Below, in pieces: positions 1 to 9,267 of a stretch of DNA of 50,646 bases. Source of the stretch: Herpetosiphon gulosus (GTDB lineage Bacteria > Chloroflexota > Chloroflexia > Chloroflexales > Herpetosiphonaceae); the NCBI RefSeq assembly GCF_039545135.1, contig NZ_BAABRU010000025.1, positions 1 to 50,646 of the forward strand. Reading direction: 5' to 3'. A program made the translations under genes and the position numbers. Numbering within the stretch: position 1 is the first letter of the stretch; each line of letters starts with the position of its first letter. The notes under the pieces are model-generated. The model saw nothing but the letters and a program-made list of their open reading frames with translations, was not told the DNA's origin and ran no database searches.

Positions 1-330
1 AAAGGTGCGATTTTGGCGATAAAAAATCCGCTGATGCAGCAGAGCATCGGAGCGGAGCACTGTCACCAAATTGTGTGATGTTGAGCAAACATCGTGCTGC
101 CGGTCAACAGCCTGTGGATTCTACCACCGTTCGTCGTTTGTGTCAAACGAGTCGCTGTGGGCGTTTCGTTTCAGGTGTTGGTGTCGTGACTGATGTGTAT
201 CAGGCATGCGTTGACAGCTCGGGGATTCTACCGCAGATTGTGACCCTTGTCAAATTCCACGAACCTGACCGAAACCACGAAGAGCGCGAAGGTCGCGAAG
301 CGAGAGCTTTGGGTTGCATCATCCTTTCGT
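1..330. other. Intergenic stretch with a CACGAAG-type repeat
   Basis: No credible gene is seen. A reading frame of 111 codons on the plus strand (75-410) has low-complexity composition and runs into the end of the regulator gene on the other strand, so I do not call it. Positions 274-304 carry the degenerate array ACGAAGAGCGCGAAGGTCGCGAAG, a member of the CACGAAG repeat family that recurs in at least six other gaps of this window. Confidence 0.5.
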
Positions 331-3300
331 TTATTCCTCGCCCACTACACGACGGCGGCGGGTACTCACAGCTGAGCCTTGGGATTGCAACAAAGCTATA
401 TCACGAATGATTGTGCGCCGACTGACCGCCAAGGCATCAGCTAAATCGTCGTCGGTTGGGGCGGCTCCAGCATCGTCGGCTTCATCAAGCAGGCGTTGCA
501 AACGATGCATTCGTAATTCACTGCGATCATTAAAGCGATTATCCTCAGGCGCATGCAACGTCCAAATCACTTCAACCCGATCGGTGTGGCTCAGTGATTT
601 ACCCAAGGGCACATCGGAGCGAACTAACAACACTTTACGCTGAATATAGCCACCCTCAGAAAGCATTTGGGTACGACCATACACCCGCGTTAGGCGCATC
701 CATAGGCCGGCCATCGAGCGAATCGCCCCAGCCAGCGGCGCGACGCGCTGTAATTGCAGCACCATGCCATGCAACTTAACATTGTTGATAAATGAATCAC
801 GTAGGGTTGGATCGCGGAAACGATTGGCCTGATTGTGAATTGAGCTGTAGGCATTTTGCAAATGAACTCGATCACCATAAACCCAAAACCGGGTGAAATG
901 CAGCAATACATCGGCATAAAACAGCTCTTTGGGGTCGTACATAGCCTCGGCTTCGGCCAACATCGCTTGAGCTTCGGCAGCAAAACCACATAATTGCGCC
1001 GCTAAGGCATGCATCAAAATTGGTTGCAAAAATGCCGATCGCGCTTGTTGCCACATGGCTGTAGCCCGTCGCAACAAAGGTAAAGCTTGGTCGGGCCGAT
1101 TGCGAAAAATCTCCATTGCGCCAATTGCTGAGAGCAGATATAAACCTGCGCCTTGTTGATGCGCCTGATCAAGCCAAGGCTGAACTTCTTGCACCACCGT
1201 TTCGGCTTGCTCAAAATCGCCAGCTTCTAAGGCCACCAAAATTGTGACGCTATGCGCAAAAAACGACCAATTGGAATTGGGCGGCATTTTGGAATCACGA
1301 AGCATCTGGCGAATGCGCTGGGTCGTCGCTTGGGCCATTTCAGTCAAGCCAAGCGCGGTTGTGATAAAAGTTGACATGAACAAACCCACACCCAAAAGCC
1401 AAATATCATCAAGCGCTTCGAGCAATTCAATCGCTTTGTTCATGGTGCTGAGAGCGGTTTCCCAATCGGCATAACTAATGCCAACTTCGCTCAAGACCCG
1501 CAGCACATTGCCGCGGGCTGGATACAAATAGGGGTGTAATTCGGTCAAAGTCAAGGCTTCGGCGGCAATCCGCTGGGCTATGCTGGTATCGCCCAGCATT
1601 CGGTAGGCAAAGGCTAACGAGCAGAGCGAAGCCACTAAGACTGTATCATCGTGGCTGCTACGGGCTAGGGCAACCGCCCGTTCAAGCAAGGGCAAACTGT
1701 TGCGTGGCTGGACTGCGGCACTACTAATTAAATGAAAACCATAGGTATTTAAAATGCGGGCTTCAACCGCAGGCAATTGCTGAGCTTGCGCCAAATCCAA
1801 GGCTTGTTCGGCAATGCTCGCCATTTCAGTTGGGTTAGAATCAACCGAAGAGAGCACAATCCGACTCTCATACACTTCGAGCAAGGCTGCTTGATCGCCC
1901 AAACTCAAGGCCAAGGTTTCTAGGCGTTCAACGTCGGCTCGCCAAACTTCTAGTTGGCCCAAAAATACTAAAACCCGCTGACGCAAGCGCAATAAGGTCA
2001 GTTCCAAACGACTATCAGTTGGCACTTGACGATACAATTCCAAAGCCCGATTGGCATAATCAAGCGCAGTCGTGTAGGCATAGGCTTGCAAGGCTTGTTC
2101 GCCCGCTTGTTGATAGGCTCCAATTGCCGCTACCCAGCGTTGCGCTCGCTCATAGGCCCACGCAATCGTTTCGGGCCGACACAACGGCTGTTGCTCAAAA
2201 TAATTGGCGGCCTGCTGCACCGCTGCTTGGGATAACTCAAGCGCTAAACTTTGCTCAACCGCAACGGCAATCAGATCGTGGTAAAACTGAAACCCGGCAT
2301 GGGTCTGCGCCACTAGCCGTGCATCTAAAAGATCAGGGATCGCATGATCAACCTCAGCACCTGCGACAAACCGCCAAGCCTCTAATGTCCAAGTGCGGCC
2401 CAAGGCATTCGCCGCCGCCAAAGCCCGATGGGCCAAAATCGGCAAAGCCTGCACCCGCTGAGCCACCAAGGCTTGAAACGAGTGCTCATGGGCAGCGCCA
2501 CGATGTAATAATTGCTCTTGCAAAAAGAGTGGGTTGCCCGCAGTTAAGGCATGTAAAGCAGCAATTTCGGCCATGCTCGGAATCGGCACATGATTCGGCC
2601 ACAAACGCCCCACCAGATGTTGAAAATCGTGCAGCGCCAAGCCATTTAACTTAACTGATTGAACTGGCAATTCTTGGCGCATACGGCGTAAGGCTTGCAG
2701 CATATGGCTCGATTCGCTGCCGCGATAGGCCAAGATCATCAATAAACGTGAGCGTAAGAGTGCCTGAATTTGGCTCGGCGACCATTGCAGCACATTAAAT
2801 ACAATCCGTTGCGCCCAATGCATATCATCAAGTACCAATAATAATGGTGCTTGCTGGGTCGCTGCGAGTAAAGCATTCAACAATGCCGCTGGCAAACTCG
2901 GACGATTGGCGTGATCATGCTGACTCAATTGGGGCAAATGTGGCACAAGCGCCGACAAACCAAGCCGTGTAATCGGATCAAATTGATCAAGCAGGCTTTG
3001 ATCAAGAATTTGGGTCAGGGCTTGATCAAGTGGAGCATAGGGCGAATTGCCACCATTAATTTGGCCCGCACCCCAAGCCACCCGAAAACCACGCGCCTGA
3101 GCAGCTTGGCTCAATTCGTGCAATAAACGGGTTTTACCAATTCCAGCGGCTCCATCGAGCAACACCAAGCCACCACTATGACTCAAGGCAGCATCCAAGC
3201 CATCGAGCAACAACGAACGTTCATGCGTGCGTCCCACAAATGGTATTTTCTGCCAACTACCGCCAATCGTGGTTTGGCGTAACATTTGTTCAGCCCGAAT

Positions 3301-3984
3301 TTGCTCGGCGAGGGCACTAGTTTCGGCAACTGGCTCAACGCCCAAATCATCAGCCAAACGTTCGCACAAATGACGATAGGCGGTTAATGCCAAGTGCGGG
3401 CGGCCAAGGCTTACGTGGCAACGCATCAGTAGCATACAAGCTTGTTCATCGAAGGGATCGAATACTTGCCAACGCTCAGCACTCGTTAGCGCCACAATAT
3501 AATCGCCTTGGGCAAAGGCATGGTGGGCCAGTTTAGCAATCGTGGCAGCAAATAGTGCTTGCAAATCTGCGCGAGGGCCATCCAGCCATTCGGCATCAAC
3601 ATCAGGCAATAATTCATCACGATATAATTGACATGCCAATTGCCAATCGATGCTCTGATTACTTTGCGCCCCTTGCTGAAACGCTTGGAGATCGCACCAA
3701 ATTGGGCCTAATTGCAAGCTTTGGGCATTTGCCAAGAGCCATTCATCACAACTTGGGTTATTTTGGCGTAGCCGATAGAGTGCCGCTGAGAGTGCGCGTC
3801 GTGCTTGTGGTTCGGGCAAATCGGGCCAAATTGTTGCCGCCAAACGTAGGCGGCTAAGGGGCTGCTGACGGTTTAAGACTAAAAAAACTAATAACGCGGC
3901 TAGCGGACCATTGCCAAGCGCAATCTGTTGGGTTTCATATTGGAGGCGCGGCGAGCCAAATAGGTAGAGCGAGCAATCGTGCAT
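331..3984 (-). CDS. BTAD-family AAA ATPase transcriptional regulator with C-terminal HTH
   Basis: A 1217-residue cytoplasmic regulator. The first ~90 residues match the winged-helix domain of SARP/AfsR-like activators (LYLFGSPRL, then the ALYRLRQN helix). The bacterial transcriptional activation domain (BTAD) follows to ~residue 230. An AAA-type ATPase comes next, with Walker A GAAGIGKTR and Walker B LLLVLDDMHWAQ, and then a long TPR-like helical region. The last ~45 residues contain a second helix-turn-helix of the DeoR/HTH_11 type (LADALAVSRRTIIRD). A longer frame opens at 4074, but homology begins at 3984, where a TACAAT -10 box lies 6 bases before the ATG, so the mRNA is probably leaderless. 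The family normally activates a neighbouring pathway after ATP and signal binding. The target is unknown. Confidence 0.85.
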   Translation of the reverse strand: MHDCSLYLFGSPRLQYETQQIALGNGPLAALLVFLVLNRQQPLSRLRLAATIWPDLPEPQARRALSAALYRLRQNNPSCDEWLLANAQSLQLGPIWCDLQAFQQGAQSNQSIDWQLACQLYRDELLPDVDAEWLDGPRADLQALFAATIAKLAHHAFAQGDYIVALTSAERWQVFDPFDEQACMLLMRCHVSLGRPHLALTAYRHLCERLADDLGVEPVAETSALAEQIRAEQMLRQTTIGGSWQKIPFVGRTHERSLLLDGLDAALSHSGGLVLLDGAAGIGKTRLLHELSQAAQARGFRVAWGAGQINGGNSPYAPLDQALTQILDQSLLDQFDPITRLGLSALVPHLPQLSQHDHANRPSLPAALLNALLAATQQAPLLLVLDDMHWAQRIVFNVLQWSPSQIQALLRSRLLMILAYRGSESSHMLQALRRMRQELPVQSVKLNGLALHDFQHLVGRLWPNHVPIPSMAEIAALHALTAGNPLFLQEQLLHRGAAHEHSFQALVAQRVQALPILAHRALAAANALGRTWTLEAWRFVAGAEVDHAIPDLLDARLVAQTHAGFQFYHDLIAVAVEQSLALELSQAAVQQAANYFEQQPLCRPETIAWAYERAQRWVAAIGAYQQAGEQALQAYAYTTALDYANRALELYRQVPTDSRLELTLLRLRQRVLVFLGQLEVWRADVERLETLALSLGDQAALLEVYESRIVLSSVDSNPTEMASIAEQALDLAQAQQLPAVEARILNTYGFHLISSAAVQPRNSLPLLERAVALARSSHDDTVLVASLCSLAFAYRMLGDTSIAQRIAAEALTLTELHPYLYPARGNVLRVLSEVGISYADWETALSTMNKAIELLEALDDIWLLGVGLFMSTFITTALGLTEMAQATTQRIRQMLRDSKMPPNSNWSFFAHSVTILVALEAGDFEQAETVVQEVQPWLDQAHQQGAGLYLLSAIGAMEIFRNRPDQALPLLRRATAMWQQARSAFLQPILMHALAAQLCGFAAEAQAMLAEAEAMYDPKELFYADVLLHFTRFWVYGDRVHLQNAYSSIHNQANRFRDPTLRDSFINNVKLHGMVLQLQRVAPLAGAIRSMAGLWMRLTRVYGRTQMLSEGGYIQRKVLLVRSDVPLGKSLSHTDRVEVIWTLHAPEDNRFNDRSELRMHRLQRLLDEADDAGAAPTDDDLADALAVSRRTIIRDIALLQSQGSAVSTRRRRVVGEE

Positions 3985-4324
3985 ACGTCTATTGTAGTGG
4001 ACATGTCTAGAGTGTTGGCGCGGCGTTGATGTCCAAAGCCTTTCTAAGCGAAAACAGTTGATCACTGGCAACAAAAGGTACAGGTTTTGGTAGATTATGT
4101 CATTCTATCAAGTAGGGTTAGGACTAATTGACTGTAGGAGGGAGCTAGATATGGTAGTATGATCAAAACTTAATCATTTGTTCGCAAATCATTCATTCTT
4201 TAAATATATCATCACAACTCAATCTGTTAGGTGGATTCATCCTAATTGACTATGCCTAGCAGCGGCGTATAATGGCAATAGACGGGTATTGCATTGGCGA
4301 TACCATTCCTCAAGGAGGCTTGCA
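3985..4324. other. Divergent promoter region, AT-rich
   Basis: This gap separates the leftward BTAD gene from the rightward tatA-like gene. It holds the leftward -10 (ATTGTA on plus, 3991-3996), an adjacent perfect GACATGTC palindrome (4000-4007) and the rightward promoter at 4246-4273. The middle (about 4080-4240) is AT-rich and shows no gene. Confidence 0.5.
4246..4273 (+). promoter_or_regulatory. Sigma70-type promoter of the tatA-like gene
   Basis: TTGACT at 4246-4251 and TATAAT at 4268-4273 are separated by 16 bases. The gene starts 51 bases downstream of the -10. Confidence 0.7.
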
Positions 4325-4504
4325 ATGTCTTTAGGTGTACCAGAACTACTCATTATTTTAGCAATTGTGATTGTATTGTTTGGCGCTTCGCGGATTGGCG
4401 ATCTTGGTGGGGCGATGGGCCGTGGCATTCGCGAGTTTCGCCGTGGTGTACGCGATGAAGATGCCACACCACCAACCGATGCTAGCAAAAACGAATCGAA
4501 ATAA
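4325..4504 (+). CDS. tatA: Sec-independent protein translocase subunit, TatA/TatE family
   Basis: A 59-residue protein with the TatA layout: a short N-terminus (MSLGVPELL), one membrane helix (LIILAIVIVLF), the conserved FG hinge, an amphipathic helix (IGDLGGAMGRGIREFRRGV) and a charged tail. TatA multimers form the pore through which folded, twin-arginine-tagged proteins cross the membrane. The start is fixed by a strong AAGGAGG (4312-4318) six bases upstream. A consensus-like promoter precedes it. No tatC is nearby. The twin-arginine lipoprotein at 30869-31717 is a plausible cargo. Confidence 0.9.
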   Translation: MSLGVPELLIILAIVIVLFGASRIGDLGGAMGRGIREFRRGVRDEDATPPTDASKNESK

Positions 4505-4532
4505 CGGACTACTAACAATTGACATGCATCGT

Positions 4533-4555
4533 TGAGGCACGTAGCGCGTGCCTCA
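4533..4555 (+). terminator. Hairpin between tatA and the second BTAD gene
   Basis: A 9-bp perfect stem, TGAGGCACG (4533-4541) with CGTGCCTCA (4547-4555) and a 5-base loop, is followed by only a weakly T-rich stretch. It could be a poor terminator or an attenuator just ahead of the BTAD start at 4577. Confidence 0.4.
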
Positions 4556-4576
4556 CGTTGTTCTTACGGGGGGGCT

Positions 4577-7500
4577 ATGACCGTTGCCCTGCGTTTCCTC
4601 GGGGTTCCTTCAATCCTCTACAATCAGCAAGCACAGTCGCTTCCCAGCAAAGCGGTAGCCCTCTTGGGGTATCTTGCAGCAACCATCCAACCTCAACGCC
4701 GCGAACATCTTCTGGCATTGCTGTGGGCTGAAAGTAGCGATGAAGCCGCCCGCAAAAATTTACGCAATACGCTGTGGACAATTCGACGCAGTTTAGGTGG
4801 TGAGATCATCTTAGCCGATGAGGATCGCTTGCGTTTGCATCCGGATTGTGTGGTTGATCTTTGGCAGTTACGCAGTTTGGCAGAAGGTGTTGTTTCACCA
4901 ACCGTTGAGGGTTTGTTGCAGCTTGCCCAAGGGCCATTGCTCGATGGAGTCATGTTGCCCGACGCACCCGACTTTGATTTGTGGCTGGTGACCGAGCGCG
5001 AACAGGTGCATTTAACCACGATGCGCTTGTTTCAAACCGCGATCAGCAATTACCAAAAACAACAGCAATGGGTGCATGTATTAACTTTAGCCCGTGCCGC
5101 CCTACGCTTCGATCCGCTCTCTGAATCGTTGTATCAAGCAATTATCGAGGCCCATTGGCGACAAGGTGAACGCGCCGAGGCTTTGCGCCAATATGAGATG
5201 TTAGCCAATACGCTTCAGCGTGAGTTGGGGATCGATCCCTTACCTGAAACCCAAATGCTGCGCCAACGCATTTTGCAAACCAACCAACTGATTAGCGCAA
5301 ACAGCTCACCAGAGCCAGCCAAGCCTGTGGTCGCAGCACCGATTGCCGAGCCAAAGCCGTTACTCAAGCCAATTAAACGTGCCGCTCCCCGCGCCGCGCC
5401 CTTTGTTGGGCGGCAATATGAGCAATTACTGCTTAACCAAGCCTTGATCCGTAGCAACGAACGCGGCTTGCAAGTGGTGCTGATCACTGGCGAAATTGGG
5501 GTTGGCAAATCGCGGCTCTGGCAGGAATGGGCGCAGCAATTGTCCGCCGATAGCACCATGTTGGCGATGCACTGCCTTGAATCGACCCAAAGCTTACCGT
5601 TTGCCCCGTTGACTGAGCTATTTGGCCAGCGTTTGTGCCTATCACGGCTTTTTTCGGGCGATTCAGCGGTTGAGCCAATGTGGTTGGCCGAGGTTGCGCG
5701 ATTATTGCCGCAATTGCGTGGGCATATTCCCAATTTGCCGGAGCCGCCAGTTTTGCCCGCTGATGAAGAGCGGCGACGTATGTTTGAGGCATTTGCTCAA
5801 TGTTTGCGGGCAGTCATGACCAATCATCTGGTGATTGGCATCGATGATTTGCACTGGGCCGACCAAGCAACCGCCGAATGGCTCGATTACGTCGTTGATC
5901 GCTTGCACGATTTGCCGATTGTACTGGTCGTAACCTATCGTTCGGAAGAGGCCAATGCCCGTTTACAACGCTTGGTTGTTGGTTGGCAGCGTGGCAGTTT
6001 GGTCACGCGCATCGAGGTTCCACGGCTCGATAGCAGCGAAGCACATGAACTTTTGAGCGCATTGGGCCATCCTAATCCTGATGATCAGACCTTGCTCGAA
6101 CGCAGTGCGGGCAATCCATTATTTTTGCTCGAACTTTGCCGCACGGCTAATCCGGCTGATGTACCGCCGATGTTGGTCGATGTACTCAGTGCTCGTTTGG
6201 CACGGTTGCCCGAACGGGCAGCCCAAATTGTTCAAGCGGCAGCGGTGCTTGACCCCTTGTTTGGCTATCGCATCCTGCGCGAAACTGGCGGACGCTCCGA
6301 TGAGGAAACCCTCGATGGGCTTGATGGGTTGCTCAATGCTGCCATTTTAAAAGAGCATGGCGATAGCTATACCTTCAGCCATCCTTTGGTTGCAACCGTC
6401 GTCCGCAATAGCCTAAGTCGTGCTCGCCGCAGCTTTTTACATCGCCGCGCCGCCCAAGCCTTGCAACACGAATATAGCGATCAACGGGCGATTGCCGGAC
6501 GCTTGCTATTACACTATCGTGAGGCTGGCGAGGCCAAATTAGCTGCCACCTATGCCGACCAAGCTCTAGAGCACGCGCTTTCACTCGCAGCACCGAATGA
6601 GGCTGTGGCTTTTGGGCAACAGGCGGTTGAGCTTAATCCAACGCCTGAGCGCTATTGCCGACTCGGCGATGCCTTGGAGTGGAACAGCGAAGTGCCAGCG
6701 GCGCGTGAGGTTTATCATACGGCGCTGGCTCAATATCAAGCCCAAGCCAATTGGCTCCGAGTTGTGGCAGTGTGCACCAAACTTGGCCGTACCTATTTGG
6801 TCGTCGGCAGGCCTGAGGTGGTGATCGAATGGGCTGAACGAGGCTTGGCAATTTATCATCAGCATAAAATTGATGACCAACTGATCGAAGCCGATTTGCT
6901 GTTACTCTTGGCAATTAGCCAGCGTTTGGCGGGCTACCCATTAAATGTGGCCTACGAAAATATCCAAGCCGCCTTAGAGGTTGCTACCGCCCAGCAAAAT
7001 CACTCGTTGATCGGGCGTTGTCAATTCGAGTTAGGCAATATTTTGGCGCAGCGCGGCGAAATTAAGGCGGCGGTCGAAACCTTTGCCTTGGCGATTGCCA
7101 GCACCGCCGCCACCAACGAGCAATATCAAATTATCTTGGGCTACAACAACGCTGCCTATAATGCCACCTTGATCGGCGATTTAGTCACGGCACATAGCCA
7201 TATTCAAGCAGGTTTGCACCTAGCCGAACGCTTAGCCTTGCGCGTGCCATTGCAATATTTGTATAGCACCCGTGGCGAAATTGCCTTAGCCGAAAAGCAT
7301 TGGGACGAAGCTGAAGAATGGTTTGAACGTGGAATTAGCGTGGCCCAAGCCAATGGCAATGCTGCCCAAGTTGCTAATTATCGGGCTAATTTGGGATTGG
7401 TTGCGCGTGGTCGTGGCGATCATGATCAAGCCTTGGTCTTGATGCGCACAGCGCTCAGCGAAGTTGAATTGCTGACTGCGCCATTTTTACAAACCCAAAT

Positions 7501-7681
7501 CAACATTTGGCTAGCCGAAATTTGGCAAGAACGCCACGATTATTTAGCCGCCAATGCAGCTTTACAACGGGCACAACAGGCCGTCACACCCGAACAAGGC
7601 TTTTTGTATCAGCGCGTACAGCAATTGCAGCAACAACTTGGCAGCATGCAACTAGCAATGGCTCACCAGCGTTCTATTTAA
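4577..7681 (+). CDS. BTAD-family AAA ATPase transcriptional regulator
   Basis: A 1034-residue regulator of the SARP/AfsR-like type. Residues 1-90 form the winged helix (VALRFLGVPSI), and ~95-235 the BTAD, ending in ALRQYEMLANTLQRELG. From ~280 a predicted ATPase domain opens with PFVGRQYEQ and carries Walker A GEIGVGKSR and Walker B VIGIDDLHWAD. The C-terminal half is a run of TPR-like helices. Unlike the leftward paralogue at 331-3984 there is no second HTH at the end. I place the start at 4577 because homology begins there; the frame opens 45 bases earlier. A weak G-rich stretch (4568-4574) may act as the ribosome site. The DinB-fold gene follows after 12 bases, so the two are probably co-transcribed. 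Confidence 0.85.
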   Translation: MTVALRFLGVPSILYNQQAQSLPSKAVALLGYLAATIQPQRREHLLALLWAESSDEAARKNLRNTLWTIRRSLGGEIILADEDRLRLHPDCVVDLWQLRSLAEGVVSPTVEGLLQLAQGPLLDGVMLPDAPDFDLWLVTEREQVHLTTMRLFQTAISNYQKQQQWVHVLTLARAALRFDPLSESLYQAIIEAHWRQGERAEALRQYEMLANTLQRELGIDPLPETQMLRQRILQTNQLISANSSPEPAKPVVAAPIAEPKPLLKPIKRAAPRAAPFVGRQYEQLLLNQALIRSNERGLQVVLITGEIGVGKSRLWQEWAQQLSADSTMLAMHCLESTQSLPFAPLTELFGQRLCLSRLFSGDSAVEPMWLAEVARLLPQLRGHIPNLPEPPVLPADEERRRMFEAFAQCLRAVMTNHLVIGIDDLHWADQATAEWLDYVVDRLHDLPIVLVVTYRSEEANARLQRLVVGWQRGSLVTRIEVPRLDSSEAHELLSALGHPNPDDQTLLERSAGNPLFLLELCRTANPADVPPMLVDVLSARLARLPERAAQIVQAAAVLDPLFGYRILRETGGRSDEETLDGLDGLLNAAILKEHGDSYTFSHPLVATVVRNSLSRARRSFLHRRAAQALQHEYSDQRAIAGRLLLHYREAGEAKLAATYADQALEHALSLAAPNEAVAFGQQAVELNPTPERYCRLGDALEWNSEVPAAREVYHTALAQYQAQANWLRVVAVCTKLGRTYLVVGRPEVVIEWAERGLAIYHQHKIDDQLIEADLLLLLAISQRLAGYPLNVAYENIQAALEVATAQQNHSLIGRCQFELGNILAQRGEIKAAVETFALAIASTAATNEQYQIILGYNNAAYNATLIGDLVTAHSHIQAGLHLAERLALRVPLQYLYSTRGEIALAEKHWDEAEEWFERGISVAQANGNAAQVANYRANLGLVARGRGDHDQALVLMRTALSEVELLTAPFLQTQINIWLAEIWQERHDYLAANAALQRAQQAVTPEQGFLYQRVQQLQQQLGSMQLAMAHQRSI

Positions 7682-7693
7682 AAAGGAGTTGCC

Positions 7694-8266
7694 ATGGCCG
7701 ATCAATCAGTGCCCTACAGCCATAGTGAATTGATTATTGCTCTAGAACGCGATGTTGCAAGCGTTAGTGGCACAATTTTGACCTTGACCCCTGAGCAATG
7801 TTTTGCCCATCCGGAAGGAGTTTGGTCGCCTGCCGAGAATGTGATCCATCTTCAGCAATTGACCAAAGTTTTGAGCTTGGCGTTTTATCTGCCACGGTTC
7901 ACGCTTAGCACGCTGTTTGGCAAGCCCAAGCATCAATCGACTGACTATTTGACGATCAAAACTCGCTATCAAGCAGCAATTGCCAAGGGATTTAGCGCAC
8001 CGGCCTATTCGATTCCAGCAAAACCCCAAGGTCCAATCAGTTTACAAGCACAACAAGCCTTGGTTGCACAATGGCAAAAACTCAATCAACAGCTGATCGA
8101 AACGCTTTTTCATTGGGATGAAGCAGCCCTTGATCAGTATCAATTACCACATCCCGCTTTGGGCAAATTAACCGTGCGTGAGATGTTATTTTTTATGCAT
8201 ACCCATACTGCGCATCATCTCAACGATCTTGCCAAATTGCGCCAAAGCCAAGTTATAAACGAATAG
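7694..8266 (+). CDS. DinB-like (DinB_2) family protein
   Basis: 190 residues with the features of the DinB/YfiT four-helix metal-binding fold: an N-terminal helix, the WSPAENVIHLQQL segment containing the first putative metal histidine, and the C-terminal HTHTAHHLNDLAKL helix with the other histidines. Members are often thiol- or metal-dependent transferases or stress proteins; the substrate here cannot be told from sequence. AAAAGGAG (7681-7688) just ahead of the ATG and the 12-base gap from the BTAD gene point to translation from the same mRNA. Confidence 0.75.
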   Translation: MADQSVPYSHSELIIALERDVASVSGTILTLTPEQCFAHPEGVWSPAENVIHLQQLTKVLSLAFYLPRFTLSTLFGKPKHQSTDYLTIKTRYQAAIAKGFSAPAYSIPAKPQGPISLQAQQALVAQWQKLNQQLIETLFHWDEAALDQYQLPHPALGKLTVREMLFFMHTHTAHHLNDLAKLRQSQVINE

Positions 8267-8274
8267 CTCCATTG

Positions 8275-8316
8275 CCTCACCCCCAGCCCCTCTCCCACTA
8301 CGGCAGGCGAGGGGAG
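8275..8316. repeat. Half copy of the CCCTCACCCC/GGCGAGGGG intergenic repeat
   Basis: It shares CCTCACCCCC, CCCCTCTCCC and GGCAGGCGAGGGGAG words with the three longer copies at 20373-20475, 23676-23772 and 32864-32974, but lacks their right half. Confidence 0.7.
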
Positions 8317-8581
8317 TTTAGATTTGTGGGTGAAGACTATGAATTAGCAGTTTTGCTTATACAGAAACTCGCGTTCCTAACAAGGGTAATGTTTCCCTTC
8401 GAACCACGGATTCGGTGGATTATCGGTGGATGAGTAGCTGCCACCAATTGAGCTTTAGGGGGTACAGGAGGATGAAAACACCCTGTGTTTCCCTCCAGCG
8501 GAGGGACGGAAGGGTGGCGAAGGATTCAAATTCACAAATACTATGAGAATCTATAAGCTCTGCATACGCTTGTGACAATCA

Positions 8582-8610
8582 TTGACATAGAACAAAAGTT
8601 CTACTATAAT
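8582..8610 (+). promoter_or_regulatory. Consensus promoter with a palindromic operator in the spacer
   Basis: TTGACA (8582-8587) and TATAAT (8605-8610) are both perfect consensus and 17 bases apart. The spacer is almost filled by the inverted repeat TAGAAC-AAAA-GTTCTA (8588-8603). Such a site would let a repressor shut an otherwise very strong promoter. The core GAAC-N4-GTTC is the shape of the LexA box known from Firmicutes and Actinobacteria; LexA as the ligand is an inference. Confidence 0.75.
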
Positions 8611-8657
8611 TTTCTTCAGTGGTAAACGAGCATGTACGTTTAGCCTGAGGAGGCATT

Positions 8658-9239
8658 ATGGCGGTCACAAGTCGTAATTTACGCACAAATTATCCACGCC
8701 AATCGATGGGGCGGCGACTTGTCCGAGTTACAGCCCCACAACAAGCGCTGCGGCGCAGCCAAACGCAACAACCAACAACGACGCTGCCCGCAATTTGGAT
8801 CAATCGGTTGCTTTGGGCTGGCGTAGTGGTACTTTTAGCCCTACTTTTAGGCACACTCAGCGGTATTTTTGGGGTCTGGATTGACGATTTGCGCTATGGA
8901 CGACCACGCGTTTCGCACCTAGTTGCCAATGTCGGCCACGAAAGCGCCCAAGCCTTACCCAGCGAATTTATGGCGATCAATTTGAATCGGCGGGTGGTTG
9001 TGTTAGAATTCCCTGGAGGCGATGCAAGCAAAGCTCGCACGCTAATTGGCCCATATCTCTTTGGCGCAGGCGAAGATCTGACCCCCATCACCCTTTCGAC
9101 CCACGATCTGAACAACGATGCCCGTCCGGAGTTATTGGTCAACATCAAAAATGAACAACTAATTTATATCAACCAAGCCGATGGCTTTCGGATGATCACT
9201 GCTGAGGAACAAGCGAGTTTGTTAAACCAGCAACAATGA
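8658..9239 (+). CDS. Single-pass membrane protein with FG-GAP-like segment, unknown function
   Basis: 193 residues that I do not recognise. The N-terminus (~45 residues) is basic and cytoplasmic by charge. One membrane helix follows (about 50-72, LLWAGVVVLLALLLGTLSG), then an extracytoplasmic domain. Residues ~145-175 include DLNNDARPELLV, a calcium-loop-like signature of FG-GAP/VCBS repeats. The ribosome site TGAGGAGG is well placed before the ATG. It is the first gene after the operator-bearing promoter and is followed by two cell-wall-related genes on the same strand, with gaps of 28 and -4 bases. A role in the envelope is inferred from that context. Confidence 0.6.
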   Translation: MAVTSRNLRTNYPRQSMGRRLVRVTAPQQALRRSQTQQPTTTLPAIWINRLLWAGVVVLLALLLGTLSGIFGVWIDDLRYGRPRVSHLVANVGHESAQALPSEFMAINLNRRVVVLEFPGGDASKARTLIGPYLFGAGEDLTPITLSTHDLNNDARPELLVNIKNEQLIYINQADGFRMITAEEQASLLNQQQ

Positions 9240-9267
9240 GTGGTGTCCGTGCCAGGAGAACCCATCC

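Larger units (their letters stand above)
8267..8657. other. Gap with a GC-rich repeat and a strong promoter
   Basis: No gene seen. 8275-8316 is a half copy of the CCCTCACCCC palindromic family, probably serving as a terminator for the upstream operon. 8460-8525 is purine/pyrimidine-biased filler with GGGTGGCGAAGG words. The promoter of the following gene lies at 8582-8610. Confidence 0.5.

Noticed and set aside
75-410. 111-codon plus-strand frame at the window start
   Set aside because: Low-complexity content, includes a CACGAAG repeat and overlaps the end of a clear gene; no family resemblance.
2019-2654. 211-codon frame opposite the first BTAD gene
   Set aside because: Antisense shadow rich in Pro, His and Gln, fully inside a gene with clear domains.
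3985-4074. Longer N-terminus of the first BTAD gene starting at 4074
   Set aside because: The extra 30 residues have no family match, and a -10 box lies inside them.
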